This document shows positions 38,302 through 48,099 of a stretch of 64,000 nt of DNA, one piece after another (the first letter of the stretch is position 1; the number at the start of each line of letters is the position of its first letter). Under the pieces are notes generated by a model. It was not told the origin of the DNA. It ran no database searches and worked only from the letters and a program-made list of their open reading frames with translations. The stretch is from Mycolicibacterium anyangense. GTDB taxonomy: Bacteria > Actinomycetota > Actinomycetes > Mycobacteriales > Mycobacteriaceae. The DNA is taken from NCBI RefSeq assembly GCF_010731855.1, contig NZ_AP022620.1, positions 4,464,001-4,528,000 on the forward strand, given 5' to 3'. A program made the position numbers and the translations under genes.

Positions 38302-38817
38302 TCACCAGCGGCCGCGGTGGACCACCTCGTCGAACGGCCGGCGGTCCGGCTTGCGGATCGGGGCCAGCGGCCGATCGGCCGGATAACCCAGCCCGAGCAG
38401 ATAGGCCACCTGACGATCGTCGGGTACCGCGAGGATGGCCCGCGCCTTGTCCTGGTCGCCGACCGCGGAGTGCCCGGTGCCGACACCCAATTCGGTGGCC
38501 GCGATCGACATCGCCATGGTGGCCTGACCCAGGTCGTACTGGTCCATGAGCTTGCTGCGCTCGTCGGGTGGATCCGGAATGACCAGAGCGATCGCCGCGC
38601 GTGCCCCGGCGATGTGGCCGGCACCCACCCACACCGTCGAAAGCTCGTGTAGCGCTGCGGGATCGGTGACGATCACAAAATCCCAGTGCTGGTTGTTCCG
38701 GGCCGACGGTGATCGCCGGCCGGCCTCGAGAATCCGCTCGATGTCGGCGTCCGGGATCGGCTCCTCGGTGTAGCTGCGCACGTTGCGCCGCGCGCGGATG
38801 GCGTCCCAGGCGTCCAT
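38302..38817 (-). CDS. Nitroreductase-family flavoprotein
   Basis: 171 residues. Nitroreductase signatures: IRARRNVRSYTEEPIPD at the FMN-binding N-terminus, RRSPSARNNQHWDFVIV, and GVGTGHSAVGD followed by LLGLGYP. Binds FMN and reduces nitro or quinone-type substrates with NAD(P)H; specific substrate unknown. It starts three bases after the zmp1 stop, so the two form an operon. Confidence 0.9.
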   Translation of the reverse strand: MDAWDAIRARRNVRSYTEEPIPDADIERILEAGRRSPSARNNQHWDFVIVTDPAALHELSTVWVGAGHIAGARAAIALVIPDPPDERSKLMDQYDLGQATMAMSIAATELGVGTGHSAVGDQDKARAILAVPDDRQVAYLLGLGYPADRPLAPIRKPDRRPFDEVVHRGRW

Positions 38818-38820
38818 GCG

Positions 38821-40806
38821 TCAGTTCCAGATTCGGACGCGACGGTCGGGATCCAGATAGAGCGCGTCGTCGGGATCAACCTCGAACGCCTCGTAGAACG
38901 CGTCGATATTGCGCACCACGCCGTTGCAGCGGAACTCCGGCGGCGAGTGCGGGTCGATCGCCAGCCGCCGAAGCGCCTCGGCCTCGCGGGACTTCGTCCG
39001 CCACACCTGAGCCCAGCCGAACAGCACCCGCTGCACCCCGGTCAGTCCGTCGATCACCGGGGCTTCCTTGCCGCCCAGCGACAGCTGGTAGGCCAGCAGA
39101 GCGATCGAGAGGCCGCCCAGGTCGCCGATGTTCTCACCGACCGTGAACGCACCATTGACGTGGGCATCACCGTCGAGTTCGCGGGGCACATAGCCGTCGT
39201 ACTGTTCGATGAGTTTCTTTGTCCGCGCACCGAATTCGGCCCGGTCCTCATCGGTCCACCAGTCGACCAGGTTGCCGTCGCCGTCGTACTTGGCGCCCTG
39301 GTCGTCGAAGCCATGCCCGATCTCGTGCCCGATCACCGCACCGATGCCGCCGTAGTTGGCGGCGTCGTCGGCCTCGGCGTCGAAGAACGGCGGCTGCAGG
39401 ATCGCCGCCGGGAAGACGATCTCGTTCATCCCGGGGTTGTAGTAGGCGTTGACGGTCTGCGGGGTCATGAACCATTCGTCGCGGTCCACCGGGCCGCCGA
39501 GCTTGGCGAGCTCGCGGTCCGAGGCCACCTGGGCACCACGAATCACATTGCCGTACAGGTCACTTCGATCGATCACCAGCGACGAGTAGTCACGCCACTT
39601 CTTCGGGTAGCCGATCTTGGCGGTGAACTTGTCCAACTTGGCCAGCGCCCGCTGCCGGGTCTGCGGCGTCATCCACTCCAGGTCGTTGATGCTGACCCGG
39701 TAGGCCTCGCGCAGGTTGGCCACCAGCTCGTCCATCCGGGACTTGGCGTCCGGCGGGAAATGCCGTTCGACATACAACCGGCCGACGGCATCGCCCATGA
39801 TGCCCTCCACCAGCGACACCGCGCGCTTCCAGCGATCCCGGATCTGCTCGGTGCCGCTGAGCGTGCGGCCGTAGAAGCTGAAATCCTCCTCCACCAGGGC
39901 GGTGCTGAGCACCGCGGCCCGGGCGTGGATCAACCGCCAGCGGGCCCAGTCCTTCCAGTCCGCGAAGTCCGCTTCCGACCACAGCTGTGCGAAGGCCGTC
40001 AGATAGTCGGGCTGGCGGATCACCAACTCGGCCACCGCATCCGGGGTGCTGCCCAGGCCTGCGATCCAGCCGGCCCAGTCGAAACCGGGCGCACTGTCGG
40101 GCAGGTCGGCGAACCGGCGCAGGTTGTAGGTCAGGTCGGCGTCGCGCCGCTTGACCACATCCCAGTGCGCCGCGGCGATCCTGGTTTCCAGTGCCACGAT
40201 CCGCGCGGCAGCTGGGGAGTGGTCCACCGCGCTGCCGCCGTACACCAGCGCGAACATGGCCGCGATATGCGCCGGGTAGGCGCCGAGGATGGCCGCGTGC
40301 TGCTCGTCGCGGTAGTAGGACTCGTCGGGCAGGCCCAGCCCGGACTGGGTCAGGTGCACCAGGTAGCGCGAGGAGTTCTTGGAATCGGTGTCGACATACG
40401 CGCCGACCCCGCCACCCACACCGCTTCGCTGCAGCGCACCGATCACCGCGGACAGCGCCCCCGGGTCGGCGGCCGCGTCGATGGCCGCCAGTTCCTCGAG
40501 CAGGGGCGTCACCCCGCGGCTGGCGATGGTGTCCTCGTCGAGGAAGCTCGCGTACAGGTCGCCGATCCGCTGCTCGTCGGTATCCGGCTGGCTGCCTGAT
40601 TCCGCCGCCTCGGTGATCAGCTCGCGGACCTGCTCCTCGGCGCGGTCGTACAGCGAGCGGAACGCACCGTCGGTGGCGCGGTCGGCCGGGATGGCGTAGC
40701 CGGTGAGCCAGCGGCCGTTGACGTGGCCGAACAGGTCGTCCTGGGGACGCACGTCCGATTCGACATGGGACAGGTCGATGCCCGAGCGCAGAGTTTCTAC
40801 CGTCAC
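38821..40806 (-). CDS. zmp1: M13-family zinc metallopeptidase Zmp1
   Basis: 661 residues (M. tuberculosis Zmp1 has 663). Neprilysin-type: zinc motif HEIGH in VIGHEIGHGFDD, GENIGDLGG supplying the third ligand, NAYYNPGMNEIVFPA substrate strand, and C-terminal RVRIW as in Zmp1. No classical signal peptide, yet the family member in M. tuberculosis is found extracellularly and affects inflammasome activation. The nitroreductase gene follows closely. Confidence 0.95.
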   Translation of the reverse strand: MTVETLRSGIDLSHVESDVRPQDDLFGHVNGRWLTGYAIPADRATDGAFRSLYDRAEEQVRELITEAAESGSQPDTDEQRIGDLYASFLDEDTIASRGVTPLLEELAAIDAAADPGALSAVIGALQRSGVGGGVGAYVDTDSKNSSRYLVHLTQSGLGLPDESYYRDEQHAAILGAYPAHIAAMFALVYGGSAVDHSPAAARIVALETRIAAAHWDVVKRRDADLTYNLRRFADLPDSAPGFDWAGWIAGLGSTPDAVAELVIRQPDYLTAFAQLWSEADFADWKDWARWRLIHARAAVLSTALVEEDFSFYGRTLSGTEQIRDRWKRAVSLVEGIMGDAVGRLYVERHFPPDAKSRMDELVANLREAYRVSINDLEWMTPQTRQRALAKLDKFTAKIGYPKKWRDYSSLVIDRSDLYGNVIRGAQVASDRELAKLGGPVDRDEWFMTPQTVNAYYNPGMNEIVFPAAILQPPFFDAEADDAANYGGIGAVIGHEIGHGFDDQGAKYDGDGNLVDWWTDEDRAEFGARTKKLIEQYDGYVPRELDGDAHVNGAFTVGENIGDLGGLSIALLAYQLSLGGKEAPVIDGLTGVQRVLFGWAQVWRTKSREAEALRRLAIDPHSPPEFRCNGVVRNIDAFYEAFEVDPDDALYLDPDRRVRIWN

Positions 40807-40897
40807 CCAACCATCCTTACCAGACCTCGACGACCCTCGTCGGCGCCATCGTGTGGCCGCTCACACCCCCGCAGCCAGGCCCGGTAGCCTGCCCTGC

Positions 40898-41494
40898 ATG
40901 CCCGAGGCCGACCAGACGACGTCGCAACGCGGGGCGACCACCGCCCGGGTGTTCTCCGGCTACGGCATCGCCTCGGCGGTACTGGCGGTGCTCGGTGTCG
41001 TCGCGGTCGTACTCGGCGCTGTGGTCTGGTCGGATCACCGCAGCGCCACCGACGAGCGCGGCTATCAGACCCGGGTGCTGGCTGCGGCCGCGGACTGGAC
41101 CGGCGTGCTGATCAACATGAACGTCGACAACGTCGACGCCAGCCTGCAGAAATTGCACGACGGCACCGTCGGAGGGCTGAACTCCGACTTCGAAGCCGCC
41201 ATGGCCCCGTACCGCAAAGTGATGCAGACGCTGCAGGCGCGCACCACCGGCCAGATCGAGTCGGTGTCGATCGAGGCCGTCCACCACACGCTCGATCCGG
41301 CGGGCGGGCCGCGTCCGCCAGACCAGCCACTGCCGCCCGAGTTGGTCCAGCGCACCGACAACGTCATCGTGATTGCGACCTCGGTGAGTGAAAATGCCGG
41401 TAACAAGCCGACCACGGTGCGGTGGAACCTGCGCCTCGGCGTGTCCGACGTCGACGGCAAACTGATGATCTCGCGGCTGGAGTCGCTGCGATGA
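40898..41494 (+). CDS. omamA: Orphaned Mce-associated membrane protein OmamA
   Basis: 198 residues from ATG 40898; the upstream open frame overlaps the zmp1 start and is not coding. Short N-terminus, one membrane helix (about residues 23-46), and a Mas-like extracytoplasmic domain (GYQTRVLAAAADWTGVLINM, ending LMISRLESL). Position next to zmp1 and the next gene matches Rv0199, known as OmamA, which stabilises Mce importers. ATGA overlap with the next gene. Confidence 0.88.
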   Translation: MPEADQTTSQRGATTARVFSGYGIASAVLAVLGVVAVVLGAVVWSDHRSATDERGYQTRVLAAAADWTGVLINMNVDNVDASLQKLHDGTVGGLNSDFEAAMAPYRKVMQTLQARTTGQIESVSIEAVHHTLDPAGGPRPPDQPLPPELVQRTDNVIVIATSVSENAGNKPTTVRWNLRLGVSDVDGKLMISRLESLR

Positions 41495-42180
41495 GGAACC
41501 TGGCCAGGGTGCTGGCCTTCGATATCCTGGCGCCGCTGACGGCCATCGCCGCTCTGCTCGCGATCGGCGTCGTGCTGGGCTGGCCGCTGTGGTGGGTGTC
41601 GGTCTGCTCGATGCTGTGCCTGCTCATCGTGCAGGGTGTCGTCGTCAATGCCGTTCTCTACCGGCGGGATTCGGTGACTGTCGGCACCGACGACGACGGG
41701 CCCGGCCTGCGTCTGGCGGTGGTCGCCCTGGCGGCCGCGACGGTGGTGGCGGCCTTGGCCGTCGGATACACCCGCTGGACGGTGCCCGATCGGGACTTCC
41801 GCAGCGACACCGCCGACGTGGTGCGGATTGCCACCGCCGTCGCCGAGGCCACCGCGACGTTCACCCCGGGTGCGCCGACAGCCTCGATCGACCGCGCGGC
41901 CTCGTTCATGGCACCTGAGCGAGCTGAGGCCTATCGCAACGAATTCGCAAAGGCCACAGCGGATCTGGCCAAACGCAACGTCACCGCGCAGGCGCAGACG
42001 ATCTCGGCCGGACTGGAAGCGCTCGGCCCCGAGGCGGCTAGTGTCGCGGTGGTGATGCGCGGGACACAGACCCAGCCCGGGCAGCCACCGGATACCGCGG
42101 TGCTGTCACTGCGGGTCGGACTGGCCAAGCAGAACGGCACGTGGCTGGTGCTCGACGTCGCCCCGATCAACTCCCGATGA
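41491..42180 (+). CDS. omamB: Orphaned Mce-associated membrane protein OmamB
   Basis: 229 residues, matching Rv0200. Three membrane helices: about residues 10-30, 35-52 and 76-94. A Mas-like outer domain follows, ending WLVLDVAPI. Start ATG overlaps the omamA stop (ATGA). Works with OmamA and the Mce proteins. Its last 14 bases overlap the convergent CoA-binding gene. Confidence 0.85.
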   Translation: MRNLARVLAFDILAPLTAIAALLAIGVVLGWPLWWVSVCSMLCLLIVQGVVVNAVLYRRDSVTVGTDDDGPGLRLAVVALAAATVVAALAVGYTRWTVPDRDFRSDTADVVRIATAVAEATATFTPGAPTASIDRAASFMAPERAEAYRNEFAKATADLAKRNVTAQAQTISAGLEALGPEAASVAVVMRGTQTQPGQPPDTAVLSLRVGLAKQNGTWLVLDVAPINSR

Positions 42181-42592
42181 GCTGGGCGTAGTCCACCTTC
42201 AGGCAGCGGTCCATCACGACCTGCAGGCCCGCCGCCTCGGCGGCGCGCGCGAGGTCCTCGTCCCACAATCCCTGTTGCAGCCATAGGTATTTCGGGCGGG
42301 GATCCAGCGCCAGCGTGTCGGCCAGCACGGCGGGCAGTTCCTCGGCGCGACGGAAAACGTCGACCATGTCCGGTACCACCGGCAGGTCGGCCAGCCGGGG
42401 ATAGGCGGCCGCGGCGCCGACGGCGGTGATCGTCGGGTTCACGGCGAACAGCTCGTAGTGGCTGCGACGCGCCAGATAGTCGTACACGCCGTAGCTGGGC
42501 CGAGCAGGGTTACTGGATGCGCCCACCACGGCAACGGTGCGAGTGGATCGCAGAATCTGTTGCAGCGCAGCCGAATCCGGGTTGGACCACAC
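42167..42592 (-). CDS. CoA-binding domain protein (YccU-like)
   Basis: 141 residues, a stand-alone Rossmann CoA-binding domain: TVAVVGASSNPARPSYGVYDYL, YELFAVNP, LWLQQGLWDEDLARAAEAAGLQVV, and a conserved CLKVD near the end. Cytosolic; no catalytic partner is fused and the role is unknown. It is seven bases from the Rv0201c-like gene on the same strand. Confidence 0.9.
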   Translation of the reverse strand: MWSNPDSAALQQILRSTRTVAVVGASSNPARPSYGVYDYLARRSHYELFAVNPTITAVGAAAAYPRLADLPVVPDMVDVFRRAEELPAVLADTLALDPRPKYLWLQQGLWDEDLARAAEAAGLQVVMDRCLKVDYAQLIGS

Positions 42593-42599
42593 TGCCGCG

Positions 42600-43100
42600 T
42601 CAGCTATCGCCGTTGGCTCGCTGGGCTCGCATCTTGGCGAACCGGTCCGATAGCCTGCGCATGCGGATCATCAGCGATGCCGGCGGGCTGACGCTGGCAT
42701 CGAGGTAGGTGGTCAGATCGGCAGGTGCGACACCGATACGGGAGGCGAACTCCGGCTCGGTGAGCCCGGACCGGTCCAGCAGCAGCCGCACGTGGCGGGC
42801 CGCCTCGGCGCGTTCGTTGGCTTCCAGGTGATTGCGGGCCCGCACCAGAACCTCGGAGAGGGCCTTCGAGATGCCGTACGGCTGGGCGGTTTCCAGCACC
42901 TCTTCCACCTGCCGGGCGGTGCGGCCGAACGGGTCGCGCTTGACCGCGACCACGATGCGCTGCCAGACCGTGATGTCCCCGTTCTCCAGCGCCGCGCGGA
43001 TCGACGCCGTCGGCCAGAACTCAACGGGCCGGTCGTCGAACGCTCCGGGCGCACCGGGCGTGGGAACGGCGCCGGGGCGGGAATCCGCTGCCACCGTCAC
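42600..43100 (-). CDS. Conserved protein with HTH-like C-terminus (Rv0201c-like)
   Basis: 166 residues, the length of Rv0201c. GTG start at 43100 overlaps the mmpL11 stop (GTGA) with GGAGGCGAG just before. Middle part VEFWPTASIRAALENGDITVWQRIVVAVKRDPFGRTARQVEEVL; the C-terminal half resembles a lambda-repressor-type helix-turn-helix (EFASRIGVAPADLTTYLD, MIRMRRLSDRFAKM). Possibly a DNA-binding protein. Function unknown; coupled to mmpL11. Confidence 0.85.
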   Translation of the reverse strand: MTVAADSRPGAVPTPGAPGAFDDRPVEFWPTASIRAALENGDITVWQRIVVAVKRDPFGRTARQVEEVLETAQPYGISKALSEVLVRARNHLEANERAEAARHVRLLLDRSGLTEPEFASRIGVAPADLTTYLDASVSPPASLMIRMRRLSDRFAKMRAQRANGDS

Positions 43101-46048
43101 CTCGCCTCCTCCAGGATCGCCACTGCCACCGAAAGGCAACGCTGCCTGACCTTCTCCCATTCGGCGGTGCCCTCGTCGCCTGCCCAGCGTTCGCCGTCAT
43201 CGGACGGAGCGGGGTCGGCGAGCGTGCGCACCAACTGGGTTGCCATCCATTGTTGCTCAGAACGCTGTGAACAGTAATACCGGTCCATCCCGGCGAGTAC
43301 CACCGCGGCGGCCTGGTGATCCATCGCATCGACCAGATCGGCGAAGTCGGCGAAGTCGGCGCGGGTGTTGCGGCACAGGATCAGGAACGCCTGCAGCCGC
43401 AGCGTCTCCGCGCAGGTCGGGATCTGCAGCCGGTCACCGGTGGGGAGCTGAACGTTCGTGGTCTCGACCGGGCTGCGCCGCGCCACCCCGGGGTGGACGG
43501 TGTCGGCGTCGGTCTCCAGCGCCTCCAGTGCGATGGCGAGCCGTCCGCGCCACATCGTGACGGGGTGCACCGGGCGCGGCGCGGCGGTCCTGGTGGCCAG
43601 GTAGGACCGGATCGGTTTGCGCTCGACGGTGGCGGTGCCGGCGGCCGGGATGCGCTGCGGACCCTGGCGGGTGGCGTCGTCGCTGCCCCGCACCCGCCCG
43701 GCCAGCTCGCCGCCCAGCGCGCCGCAGCCGGTGAAGGCCATCGGGTCGGCGACGCAGATGGCGTCGGGCGCCAGGTCCTTGAGCCGGGCGGCGCCCTTGA
43801 CCACCATCTTCAGATCGGCCGACGGCGCCACCAGCGCCGAGATGTCGTCGGGAATCACCACCAGATCGCCCAGGTCCACCTTGGGCAGCGGCTTCTCGAA
43901 ATCCACCGACGGCAGGATCCGGGCCAGCCACCCCGGCAGCCACCAGTTCCACTGGTCGAACATCGCCATCAGCGCCGGCACCAGGATGAGCCGCACCACC
44001 GTGGCATCGACCGCGATCGCGACCGCGCACGCCACTCCCAGCTCGGCGACCAGCGGCATACCGGCGAACGCGAACCCGATGAACACAGCGATCATGATCA
44101 GCGCCGCGCTGGTGATGGTGCGGGCGCTGGTGGCCACCCCGTAGGCCACGGCATCGCGGGTGTCACCGGACTGCAGATAGCGCTCCCGGATCCGGGTCAG
44201 CAGGAAGATCTCATAGTCCATCGACAGGCCGAACGTCATGGCCAGGACCAGCGGCGGGATGGTGCTGTCGATCGAGGTGATCTGCTCGAAGCCCAGCCCC
44301 TCCAGCCAGCCCCACTGGAAGACCATCACCAGGCTGCCGTAGGCCGCGGCCACCGAGAGCACGGTCATCAGGACGCCCTTCAACGCCAGGAACACCGACC
44401 GGATGGAGATCAGCAGCATCACGAACGCGATCAGGGCGACGAAGACCAGAACCAGTGGTTGCTTCTGGGAGACCTGGTCGTCGAAGTCCTTGATCAGTGC
44501 GGTCGGCCCGCCCACGTCGATCTGCGCCCCGGCCGCCGCCGGCACCGACGGCAGGTGCGTGCGCATCCAGTCGATGGTGGTGCGGGCACCCAGATCCTCC
44601 GGATCCACCGACAGCACCGCCGAGATCAACGCGCTGCGATTGTCGTCGGAGAACACCGGCGGGGAGACCGACACGATGTTGGGCGCCCGGCCCATCTCGC
44701 CGCTGATGGCCTCGATAGCGGCCGCGTGCTGGGGCTCGGAGGCACCGCCGCCGGGGAAGGTGGCCAGCACCCGAACCGGACCCAGCGCGCCGGGGCCGAG
44801 CGCCTCGGCCGCCGCCGCCACCCCGCCGCGGATCTCGTGCGAGGACGGGAACTGCCGCTGCATGCTGTTGCCCAGCACCATCGAGAACGCCGGCGCGGCC
44901 ATCAGCAGCAATGCCGCGGTGGCCGCCAACGCCGACAACCACGGCCGGCGCATGACCTCACCCACCCAGCGGGTCCAGAACCGGGACTGGGTGGCATCCA
45001 TCCGGCGCGACCACTGCAGTATCGGTGAACGCCGGGCCGCCGACCGGCCGAAGGTAGCCAGCACCGCCGGGATGAGGGTGGTGGACGTGAGCACTGCGAC
45101 GGCGACCGCCAGGATCGCGCCGGTGGCCATCGAGCGCAGGATCGGGGTGTCGATCAGGTAGATGCCGGTCAGGGAGGCGATCACCGTCAGACCCGACAGC
45201 ACCACCGCCAGGCCGGAGGTCGCCATCGCGGCATCAGCCGCCTGCTGGGGGTCGCGGCCCGCGCGCAATTCCTCGCGGAAGCGCATCAGGATGAACAGCG
45301 AATAGTCCACCGCCAGGGCGATGCCGAACATCGACACCGTCGAGGTGACGAACACCGACATCGACGTGATCGTGGACAGGGCGTAGACCACACCCATGGT
45401 GACCACCACGGTGACGACGGCCAGCGCCAGCGGGATCGCGGCGGCGGCGAGCGACCCGAACACCGCCAGCAACACGATCAGGACGATCGGAAGATTCCAG
45501 CGCTCGGCCTCGGCGATGTCGTGCTTGGTGGTGGTCTGGGCCGCCGCACCGAGCGCGCCCTGGCCGATGACGTAGAGCCGGACCCGGCCGTTCGCGGTCT
45601 GTCCGGGCTGGTCACCCTGGACCCCGATCTTCTGGCGCAGCTGCCGCGCGACGTCCACGGCACCGGTGTTGTTGAAGTCGAGCCGCAGCGAGACGACGTA
45701 GGGCTTGTCCGGCGCGGGTGCGGGCTGGGCAGGATTGGGCACCAGCGCGACGCTGGGCACCTGTTTGGCAGCGGCCTCGAGCTGGGCGACCGCCTTGTTC
45801 ATGTCCTCGTAGGACGCGTCGGCGCGGGGCGCGGCCACCAGCGCCAGCGGGGAGGCGCCCTGGTCGGGGAAGTGGTCCTCGAGTTGGTATTGGACGTGCA
45901 GGGATTGCGACCCGGCGACGTCGAAACCGCCGCCGGTGAGCTGGTGGGACTGAGTCAGCGCCAGATAGATGGCCGGCGCCAGGGCCAACAGCCACCCTGT
46001 AAAGACCAGCCAGCGGAATCTGCGCAGGGTGCTGCTCAGACGCATCAT
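43097..46048 (-). CDS. mmpL11: MmpL11 lipid transporter (RND family)
   Basis: 983 residues (M. tuberculosis MmpL11 966). Twelve membrane helices in two RND halves with a periplasmic loop each. Proton-relay DY motifs: AVDYSLFILMRFREE in the first half and SMDYEIFLLTRIRER in the second. Long C-terminal cytoplasmic domain of about 240 residues. Exports monomeromycolyl diacylglycerol and wax esters, and takes part in heme uptake. Hemophore-like genes lie divergent, and the Rv0201c-like gene is translationally coupled downstream. Confidence 0.95.
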   Translation of the reverse strand: MMRLSSTLRRFRWLVFTGWLLALAPAIYLALTQSHQLTGGGFDVAGSQSLHVQYQLEDHFPDQGASPLALVAAPRADASYEDMNKAVAQLEAAAKQVPSVALVPNPAQPAPAPDKPYVVSLRLDFNNTGAVDVARQLRQKIGVQGDQPGQTANGRVRLYVIGQGALGAAAQTTTKHDIAEAERWNLPIVLIVLLAVFGSLAAAAIPLALAVVTVVVTMGVVYALSTITSMSVFVTSTVSMFGIALAVDYSLFILMRFREELRAGRDPQQAADAAMATSGLAVVLSGLTVIASLTGIYLIDTPILRSMATGAILAVAVAVLTSTTLIPAVLATFGRSAARRSPILQWSRRMDATQSRFWTRWVGEVMRRPWLSALAATAALLLMAAPAFSMVLGNSMQRQFPSSHEIRGGVAAAAEALGPGALGPVRVLATFPGGGASEPQHAAAIEAISGEMGRAPNIVSVSPPVFSDDNRSALISAVLSVDPEDLGARTTIDWMRTHLPSVPAAAGAQIDVGGPTALIKDFDDQVSQKQPLVLVFVALIAFVMLLISIRSVFLALKGVLMTVLSVAAAYGSLVMVFQWGWLEGLGFEQITSIDSTIPPLVLAMTFGLSMDYEIFLLTRIRERYLQSGDTRDAVAYGVATSARTITSAALIMIAVFIGFAFAGMPLVAELGVACAVAIAVDATVVRLILVPALMAMFDQWNWWLPGWLARILPSVDFEKPLPKVDLGDLVVIPDDISALVAPSADLKMVVKGAARLKDLAPDAICVADPMAFTGCGALGGELAGRVRGSDDATRQGPQRIPAAGTATVERKPIRSYLATRTAAPRPVHPVTMWRGRLAIALEALETDADTVHPGVARRSPVETTNVQLPTGDRLQIPTCAETLRLQAFLILCRNTRADFADFADLVDAMDHQAAAVVLAGMDRYYCSQRSEQQWMATQLVRTLADPAPSDDGERWAGDEGTAEWEKVRQRCLSVAVAILEEAR

Positions 46049-46158
46049 GAACTGCTGGATGGCGATCTCCCCGCATTCTCCCCGGGTTTCGTGGCTGCGA
46101 GCCTACCGCAGGCAGCTATGCGGTGACCTGCCGTGAAATCCAGAATTGGCTGGATCGA

Positions 46159-46175
46159 GACCTGTCTGACAGGTC
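46159..46175. promoter_or_regulatory. Palindrome between mmpL11 and the hemophore-like gene
   Basis: Perfect inverted repeat GACCTGTC-T-GACAGGTC in the 260-base divergent region (46049-46308), 111 bases upstream of mmpL11. It fits a TetR-type operator; TetR regulators are known to control mmpL11/mmpL3 in mycobacteria, but which protein binds here is unknown. Nothing else notable is seen in the region. Confidence 0.55.
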
Positions 46176-46308
46176 GGCCGGGGCGGGCGAAGTGGCTGCC
46201 GTGCCCGCCCGATGGCAGGATGTGCGGTGGCCGAGTACCGGGTCGGGGAGTACCGCGGTCGTGACATGTTCACGGCAGCGCGGATCGTCGAACCGTGAGG
46301 AGCCCCAC

Positions 46309-46833
46309 ATGCCCTGGCCCATCCCCGCTTCGCCCGTCGGTGTCCGCCGAGGCTTGGGCAGCGTGCTCGCTCTCGGTGCGCTCGGCGCCGGTGCGCTGTT
46401 GGCGACGATGCCGACGTCGGCCACTGCGGCTCCCGACCCGTGCGCAGCCAGCCAGATCGCCAAGACCGTCGGCGCCGTCGCTAACAACACCGGCAGCTAC
46501 CTGGACGCGCACCCGCAGACCAACCAGGCGCTGACCACCATCTCCCAGCAACAGGCCGGCCCCCAGACCCTGGTCGCGCTCAAGAGCTACTTCGACGCCA
46601 ATCCGCAGGCCGCCAAGGATCTGCAGGCCATCCAGCAACCGCTGACCGGTCTGTCCACCCAGTGCAAGCTGCCGGTCAGCCTGCCCCAACTGCTCGGACT
46701 GATGCAGACCGCCCAATCCGGCGGCGCGACCCCCGCGCAGGCGGTCGCGGTCACGCCCGCCACATCGGCGGTGTCGGCGGTGCCGGTGGGCGCTGGGCCG
46801 CTGCCCGGCCCGGCGGCGTCGAGCACCCGCTGA
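46309..46833 (+). CDS. Secreted hemophore-like protein (Rv0203-like)
   Basis: 174 residues from ATG 46309, with GTGAGGAG six bases before. Sec signal (residues 1-about 42, TSATAAP), mature domain with two cysteines (PDPCAAS and STQCKL) and the family patterns YLDAHPQTNQALT and YFDANPQAAKDLQAI. An unusual Pro/Ala/Val-rich tail of about 45 residues follows the second cysteine. By position next to mmpL11 this is the Rv0203 equivalent, which binds heme and hands it to MmpL3 and MmpL11. Confidence 0.85.
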   Translation: MPWPIPASPVGVRRGLGSVLALGALGAGALLATMPTSATAAPDPCAASQIAKTVGAVANNTGSYLDAHPQTNQALTTISQQQAGPQTLVALKSYFDANPQAAKDLQAIQQPLTGLSTQCKLPVSLPQLLGLMQTAQSGGATPAQAVAVTPATSAVSAVPVGAGPLPGPAASSTR

Positions 46834-46997
46834 CCGGGCCCCGGCGGCGCGTCCACGACCTCGCTGCGTCGTGCCCGACGCACATTCTCACGATTGGTTA
46901 AGCTCAAGACGGGAAAGTCGGCAGGGTTTCTGCTTAGCTTCCTGCAGTGGTAGCCGGTACTGATACGGCCTCGCTCAACCCTCAAAGGAGTCCGAGA

Positions 46998-47369
46998 ATG
47001 TTGCGTAATGCCCGTCTGGCCCGTCGCGCGATGGTCGGAACGATCGGCATGGGCGCTGTCGCCGGTGCGATGCTGGTCGGCACGGCTCCCTCGGCGTTGG
47101 CTGATCCGCCGCCCAACTGCACCGCCGCTGACCTGGCCGGAGTGTCCGCCGGCGTCTCGGCCGCGACCTCGGCCTACCTGTTCACCCACCCGGATGTGAA
47201 CGCCTTCTTCACCGGCCTCGAGGGCGCCCCGCGCGACACCATCCGCAGCGAGGTCCAGAAGTACCTGGACTACAACCCTTCGGTGAAGGCTGATCTGCAG
47301 GGCATCCGCCAGCCGCTGGTAGACCTGAAGAACCGCTGTGGCGGTGGCCCTGATCTGCCCGCCAACTAA
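46998..47369 (+). CDS. Second hemophore-like secreted protein
   Basis: 123 residues from ATG 46998, with AAAGGAG seven bases upstream. Signal peptide (residues 1-about 35, SALADP), then cysteines in PPNCTAAD and KNRCGGG. Family patterns YLFTHPDVNAFF and KYLDYNPSVKADLQGIRQPL. Paralogue of its neighbour and of the gene at 12.9 kb. It stops six bases before the response regulator gene, so it may share a transcript with that two-component pair. Confidence 0.82.
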   Translation: MLRNARLARRAMVGTIGMGAVAGAMLVGTAPSALADPPPNCTAADLAGVSAGVSAATSAYLFTHPDVNAFFTGLEGAPRDTIRSEVQKYLDYNPSVKADLQGIRQPLVDLKNRCGGGPDLPAN

Positions 47370-47375
47370 GTCGCG

Positions 47376-48095
47376 GTGCGGGTAGCGCAGCAGTCCGTGC
47401 CGGAAGGTGCAGGCCGCACCGTCCTGATGGTCGACGACGATCCGGACGTACGAACCTCCGTCGCACGCGGATTGCGGCATTCCGGTTTCGACGTTCGGGT
47501 CGCCGCCACCGGTAAGGAGGCGTTGCGGCTGTTGTCGACCGAGAATCACGACGCATTGGTTCTCGACGTCCAGATGCCCGAGCTCGACGGGGTAGCCGTG
47601 GTGACGGCGCTGCGAGCGCTGGGCAACGACATCCCGATCTGTGTGCTCTCGGCCCGCGACACGGTCAACGACCGGATCGCCGGTCTGGAGGCCGGCGCCG
47701 ACGACTATCTGACCAAACCCTTCGATCTGGGTGAGCTGGTGGCCCGGCTGCACGCTCTGCTGCGCCGGGCCGGTCATTCCGCCGAGGGATCCGACGCGGT
47801 CACCATCGGGCCGCTGACCATCGACACCGCCCGCCGGCTGGTGTTCGTCCACGGCGACCGGGTCGAGCTCACCAAGCGGGAATTCGATCTGCTGGCGGTG
47901 CTCGCCGAGAACGCGGGCGTGGTGTTGTCCCGGCAACGGTTGCTCGAACTGGTGTGGGGCTACGACTTCGACGTCGACACGAATGTCGCCGACGTGTTCA
48001 TCAGTTATCTGCGGCGCAAGCTCGAACGCGACGGGGTGCCGCGGGTGATCCAGACCGTCCGCGGGATCGGGTACGTGCTCCGGGCGGAGCCGTGA
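47376..48095 (+). CDS. OmpR-family response regulator, PrrA-like
   Basis: 239 residues. Receiver domain with acidic pair DDD (residues 19-21), phospho-acceptor Asp in ALVLDVQMP and Lys in YLTKPFDLG. OmpR winged helix: [61 protein letters not shown]. It resembles mycobacterial PrrA closely enough that it is likely a second PrrA-type copy. Start GTG 47376; GTG 47397 is possible. Next gene is its kinase, five bases on. Confidence 0.92.
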   Translation: MRVAQQSVPEGAGRTVLMVDDDPDVRTSVARGLRHSGFDVRVAATGKEALRLLSTENHDALVLDVQMPELDGVAVVTALRALGNDIPICVLSARDTVNDRIAGLEAGADDYLTKPFDLGELVARLHALLRRAGHSAEGSDAVTIGPLTIDTARRLVFVHGDRVELTKREFDLLAVLAENAGVVLSRQRLLELVWGYDFDVDTNVADVFISYLRRKLERDGVPRVIQTVRGIGYVLRAEP

Positions 48096-48099
48096 GGCC

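Noticed and set aside
43316..45028. 570-codon plus-strand frame
   Set aside because: Antisense to mmpL11.
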